Positions 58,641-64,000 of a DNA stretch of 64,000 nt are shown one piece after another. A program made the translations under genes and the position numbers. This DNA comes from Lineus longissimus (taxonomy: Eukaryota; Nemertea; Pilidiophora; Heteronemertea; Lineidae): the NCBI RefSeq assembly GCF_910592395.1, contig NC_088316.1:4028001-4092000 (forward strand). Direction: 5' to 3'. Positions within the stretch are counted from its first letter, which is position 1; each line of letters starts with the position of its first letter. The notes under the pieces were generated by a model. The model saw only the letters and a list, made by a program, of their open reading frames with translations. It was not told the DNA's origin and made no database searches.

Positions 58641-59060
58641 GTGACCTTATTTGGTGAGAGAGACAGAGGTGTACCCACAATTCTCATAAAAGATTGCGCC
58701 AGTCCTTTGATGAGAATTGTTCAAAACTTCCAAAAATGTCAACTTAGACACCTAACATGGCACTTTTTGAAATTTAGAACCGTTCAGATGAAATCTCTGG
58801 CCTTGTTTGGTAAGAGAGGCAGGAATAACCCAACATTTCTCATTTTTTAAAAACGTGCTACTCTTAGAAGAGAACTGTTCTGAACAGGTGAGAAACCGGA
58901 CTTGGCACTTTTGGAATTTTGGAACCGTTCAGAGGACGACTCTGGCCTTATTTGGTAAGAGAGGCCGAGCGACAAAAGACCATAAGTCCGCTGATGAGAA
59001 CTGTTCTAAACTTCGACCAGGTAAGAAATCTGACTTGGCAAACACGTGGATGTGTGGCTA
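58640..59060. repeat. Three diverged tandem units of about 150 bp
   Basis: TTATTTGGTGAGAGAG at 58647, TTGTTTGGTAAGAGAG at 58803 and TTATTTGGTAAGAGAG at 58948, each preceded by GAACCGTTCAGA-like and followed by GAACTGTTCT-like blocks. Substitutions are spread over all frames, so it is not coding. Confidence 0.8.
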
Positions 59061-59231
59061 GGCTGTCAAGGCTTGGGCATCTCTTTATTTGATGACTTGA
59101 TTTTCGCTTGGCCGTGGATCGAGTTTGTTTACAATCTGCAGCGCCATCTTGGAAAAGCCGTGACGTCACCGCGGAATCCTCCTTGGGCATCTCGACCCTC
59201 AATGGTTGACATTTATACTCATCTTCCAGAC

Positions 59232-59320
59232 AGTATGGGCAGAGGCTACGAGCATTACCGCTGGAAGGTCAGTATGGGCGGACGCTACGGAGGCAATAAC
59301 GCTGGAAAATCAATATGGGC
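59232..59320. repeat. 39-41-bp minisatellite, just over two copies
   Basis: AGTATGGGC at 59232 and 59271 and AATATGGGC at 59312, with GCTACG and CGCTGGAA conserved between. Confidence 0.85.
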
Positions 59321-59929
59321 AAGGGGCAAGGGGCACTGTTTCTCCATACACAACCATGCCATTCTCCATGCCAGAATCACAACAAAAGTTTTCAAAGTGG
59401 AAATTCCTTTACAGGCCCTTGGGCTGTGTCATTGTCATACGTATACGTGTAGGCCTACATTTCGTCACATACCGCTGTGATAATGAAAGATCCACCTTTT
59501 AACGCTTTCTCTGTTCGTCACCTGATTACTAATAATGCGAATGGTACGATATTTTCCTACATCTTTACCGTTTCCATGGATTCTTAGGATTCCAGCATTT
59601 TCTACACGATAGCCGAATTGACGTCAGTGTCTCCATGGTTTCTCCAGGGCCTTTGTATACTAGTTGTTAGTCTTTCGTGATCTTACCAAAGGTTAACGCC
59701 CTTGCTTATACTGTATCATGGCATCTTATTGTATCGCCTGAACAATACTCGACACCGTATTACTATCATCCTAAAAATAATAAAAATCTAGGTCTACTTT
59801 TGAGGCCGAAAAGCTCCATCTAGCGCGGCAAGACCCGGGGTAGGGGCACCCCCCTGCACTCTACGACCAAAATTTCTCCCAGCGCAATATCAAGATGAAA
59901 AACCAACCTGGTCGGGGGGGCAAAAACAT

Positions 59930-60540
59930 GTCAAAACTTGGAAGTGTTGTTGAAGTGGCGGATCCAGAATGTTCCGGTGAGAGGGCGCGACCCACATATC
60001 GAGGACAAGGTGCGATCCTCGATCTCCAGGGTTTTTACTAGGGCTATGAGGACTAAAGAAAGTACATGTAAATGCATATTGATCAGCCAGTTACTCATCT
60101 TGACCCTAAATCTATTGGTGAAGAATTGGGGGTCAACCCCAATTCTTCTGGCAAACTAAGGCACTGTTGTGAAACCAACACTTATTGCTCCATAAAGCCA
60201 TCGCCAAGCTTACGTATAAAGTCGTATAAAACAAGTATTAAGTAATGGACAAAATCATAAGTGAAGGCCATGCAAGCGGAGTACCTGGAATTGCTATTGA
60301 ACTTCTAGCAGTATGCCTTCGTAGCCACCGCCCATACGTGGGCGCTCGTTGTCTGGCAGCTGAGCAGTGTCAATAGATTGAGGGTCAAGATGAGTACCTG
60401 GCTGATCAATATATATGTACATGTAAAACCCTGCAGATCGAGGATCGCAGCACCTCCCTATCGCACCTTGTGCTCGGTAGGTGGGTTTGCGCCCTCTCAC
60501 CGAAACATTCTGGATCCGCCACTTCAACACTTCCAGAATG
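59930..60540. repeat. Long imperfect inverted repeat
   Basis: GAAGTGGCGGATCCAGAATG near 59952 pairs with CATTCTGGATCCGCCACTTC near 60506. Pairing continues through GGTGAGAGGGCGC, AAGGTGCGAT, GATCGAGG/CCTCGATC and TCATCTTGACCCT at roughly 85-90% over ~180 bp arms, with a ~250-bp spacer. No ORF in the arms is shared as protein. Probably two opposed copies of one mobile element or a large foldback. Confidence 0.85.
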
Positions 60541-60544
60541 TCGT

Positions 60545-63500
60545 CATATTTTTTGGCGCAGAGAATTAACAACTTTAAATTGTACGTTACTAACAGTTGC
60601 TATTAAACGTAAACAAAGCAAGAAACAGACATCTTAACAAGCAACAAACTAACACCTTGACACTTACTCTGGCCGGCCGCCAGCCAGCATTTTTCTCCCA
60701 ATCCGACATAATATTTATACGAAGAGTTATCGTGTTCAGTGGATAGTCATATAGCATCTCTCAAAGCTCAAAAGCACCATGGAGGTTGTTGCATCCTCAA
60801 ATACCAGGGTCAGGTGTATGCTCCTACCCTCGCACACATCACTGAGCTCGGGAAATGCTGAGTGAAGGGCACTGAACCCCATGCATTGGATGAACCAAAG
60901 AATCTGACAGCTTTGAGAGTAGACATCATTTTGCCACAACAACAGCCACTTTTCCGAACTCTGTGGTCATGGTGGTGACACTATGATAAAGTTTATTGTG
61001 TTATATCATACATGTATATTATTTATGAAGAACTGGCCAAAATTGCTTATAGTATGATCAAACAAATGTTGGCTGCTGGTCAGCTTGGAGTACACTCCGG
61101 ACGCAATGGATCAGCCTCGTCTTGTTGCCAGCCCGCGTAGAGGAAGGACGATCAGGATGACGAAATGGGCGTATGTGGCTCGGGAGTCTCTTAGTCCGAT
61201 ATTTTTATTGAATTGATCTGCCCGGGTGAACGTTTCTGTCCCTACCCGAGCAAAAATTACTTTACATGTACATGTAACTGAAAAAAATGATAACCTGACC
61301 CCCTGACCCGGTGGCGGCTCGGTGCTTTCCAATTCCACTGTCTAATGAAGGATGTATTGGGTTTCTTGTGCTTATATTTTGGTTTTACTCATGGTAGTTT
61401 AATGTATAACAAGAATTTAACATGCCTTTCTTTTACATATAAACACTACCCGGTACGCGTCCACTTTCTGTAGAAGGATGTATACTTTGTGTTCCAGTTG
61501 TGTTCAGGGAAAACGCCACAATTGAATAACGATGAATAACCTCAATTTATTTGCAAATGTAGTACATGTAGTTTTTTACCACGACAGTTATATTGTATGA
61601 ATAGTTTATATCAAAAACATGATGAAACAAACATTGCCAAATGACCTCTTTCTGTCATCGAGTTCTAACTCGAGGTCATATCAGGAGTTACATGTTCGCT
61701 TCAACCGGCTAAATACCGTCGACAGAGTATATCATTAAGAGTAGGCCAAGTTGTCATTGCAGGAACTATGGTCCCGGTAAAATAAGTCAAGTTTCAAGTG
61801 TCAAGTTTTGATACCCAAACATACTTGTAACGTAAAGTCAAAGTCTGTTTAATTTTGTTTCAGAATAAAACTCATGAACCACGAAGTGATGTTTTTATGG
61901 AAATTTCTGAGAGAATTGATGGTATCGGAAGAGGTCACAGTTTCATCCACATTATGAAATGGTCGGTCGTACCTTTCTCAGGACGAATCAGTGACGAGAC
62001 ACACACAGGAGGAAGTCACGCATGTCAATAAATTTGCCCAGAAGAATATAAAGAAGATAAAGAGGAAGATGTATGCCTATCTGTGAAGATGCAACTTCAG
62101 ATAAAAACAGTATAGCATCTTTAAAACTGTCGATCGTCACGGCGTGTGATGTCAAATCGCACAACCAGTATTACATCCTTACTCCATTATGTACATGTAC
62201 AATGTACTTGCAAAACACAATCATGCACTTTTCGCTGTTCCCAAATTCCGAATTTCTTGACATGATTATTATCATGGCGAACAAATACCCCATTAATGAG
62301 TGTCCTACTATAGTACAATAACACGCCATAACATGACACCATTACGAATTAACAGGGTGTAGAAATCTTCACGAATTTTTGAAAAAATCAATTGATGAAT
62401 ATCAGATTCAAGTGCATGGCACACATATTTTTTCTCTCAACACAGTTCCGTGTCAACTATGAATTTAATTCAAACTTACAGGTTCAGGAAGTTCATTTCT
62501 TCTCCGGAATTTCCAAGACATCAAAACAAGACCATGCAGGGAGGACATGATATCAACAATAGAAACGGTTTCCCACACCTTTTCCCATAAAAAACCGAAA
62601 TATGTTGCCTTAATACGAGAAACCGACATAAAAACTGAGACTCCCATCATTGTTGCACTTACCACGGACCTAGGTCCGTGATTGGTGACAAAATTCAGTT
62701 ACCAACCAGCCATCTAATTTCGCTTCAATCAGCGCTATCAGAAAAGGCAGGAACCATGTGCAGCCACTTGTAGCATGCACTACACTAATCAAATGATTTT
62801 CGCTAGTTTCTGCGATGTGGTTTTTGATATAGTTTGCGAATTTCAGGTAAGCCTGTGGTTACGGTCCGTTCTCGTTAAGTCGTGTTTATTGCAGTTTCAT
62901 GATTTTTTTTAATGATCCTGTTTAGATAATTCACGGTTTAACTAGAAGTAAAAACCAGCAATTTGTCCTTTGATGGGAACTAGGAATGTAAAAAAGAGTG
63001 GCATCTTCCTCGAATCATGGGACATAAATGTTGCTTAGAACTTTCGCCGGTATAACAGTTCTTGAGTACAAGTCGTGTTTCGTCATGTGATGTCTATTCA
63101 TGTATTGATCCGTTATTACTCAACACGTTTACATGTGTTAATACACGCGCCTCACCTAAACACCTGTTAAGCTTTTTTGGTATTAAGACGGATGATCTTT
63201 CAAAAATGCGGCCAAATGTGATAACTTGTGATAAACACGTATTGAATACAACTCGGAAATATATTTGTAATATTAACAATAATCTCATTCATAAGAATGC
63301 AATAACAGGAAAGACATTCGTCATAATTCTGAACCGATGATGAATGGTTATTTGTGTGAGTTATGGAGAAGATAAGTTGTGAAGAAAATCATAATGAATG
63401 TGGAATACAACCCGAAATATTAAAGGTGAATATCGTAGATGTTGCCATATCGAGTTTGAAACTTCTTCGAAGCAAATCTGTTTATCAATATTGAAGAAGA

Positions 63501-64000
63501 ATAAAACCTCGCCAGAACCGTTGTAGTATCTGTGGGTTGTTTCCCCCACAGTCGGCCTCGAATGGTTGTTGTTCAGTTAGTGGCCGCCTAATTCGCAGAT
63601 TGAGAAACAATATAGGAAACACTGGTATATGGGAAACGGTGAAAGATATTACACCGTGATCATGACCAAGTCCAGGGATATCTGCTAGTGGATATTGTTG
63701 CCGTCCTGAACCCCTCCGTACAGCGATACAACACGAACGTGCCTACGACAACGTCATGGTGGCCCAGGACTGTCGCGAAGGACTGATTGCGACGGACTGA
63801 TTGCGACTGCGGGATGTCACTTGACTAACCCAATGCAACATACAGTTTATAATATATATAAATAAAGATAGGGCATCACTAGTGTTGTTCCGGTGTTAGT
63901 AAATGATCAACAAACTTCTTGTAACGAGCGTGATTGAGTGTTCTCTGAAACCTCTGATAGAATTTCCCCCTGAAAATGTTGTCAGTCGAATGAAAAATAC
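60545..64000. other. Right-end sequence, no gene seen
   Basis: Short frames without recognisable features. A perfect 18-bp palindrome, CACGGACCTAGGTCCGTG, is at 62663-62680. Two GACTGATTGCGAC repeats occur near 63782-63806. Confidence 0.45.

Noticed and set aside
59046-59480. Overlapping 144- and 98-codon plus-strand frames
   Set aside because: Both run through the 39-41-bp minisatellite in different frames; the openness of two frames points to low stop density and not to coding.

Overview
The window looks like nuclear DNA from a marine invertebrate animal. The coding sequence is split by GT...AG introns, one of them about 26 kb. Intergenic and intronic DNA is AT-rich and packed with diverged mobile elements: tRNA-derived SINEs, LINE tails, a BEL/Pao retrotransposon fragment, TA-flanked MITEs, and a family resembling the Helentron-associated (pearl/HINE) elements of bivalves and other invertebrates. 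The short palindromes TACATGTA and TAGGCCTA recur. I cannot name the phylum from the sequence; nothing bacterial or viral was seen.

Layout. Positions 1-29189 are mainly one plus-strand gene running in from the left edge. Three exons join in perfect phase (1-249, 2197-2356, 28625-29189). They encode pentapeptide repeats followed by an unrecognised C-terminal domain. The large second intron holds the Helentron-like elements, a 2.9-kb satellite of 26 units of 108/124 bp, a 32-bp minisatellite, SINEs, LINE remnants and many local duplications. From about 29.2 to 47.6 kb there is no confidently identified intact gene. This stretch has a TIR element (29586-30323), MITEs, a minus-strand ORF split by a young Helentron-like insertion (35737-37450), a 406-bp palindromic element with a TA target duplication (41606-42011), and a tandem duplication carrying a truncated BEL/Pao fragment (45054-47006).

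The clearest genes are two intronless (in the coding part) 152-codon paralogues at 49164-49622 (+) and 56326-56784 (-). They face each other tail to tail, each encodes a single PH-like domain with a Ser/Pro-rich, acidic tail, and each has a CCAAT box, a TATA box and an AP-1-like site upstream. They look like a duplicated, probably inducible, small signalling adaptor. From 57 kb to the end I see mainly diverged repeats and no supported gene.

The most interesting signal is in the Helentron-like family. Its ~301-bp tandem units each carry a close match to the animal CTCF core, and most also carry a perfect direct repeat of nuclear-receptor half-sites spaced by 3 bp, so the element spreads arrays of regulatory-looking motifs. 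Whether these motifs are bound is untested.
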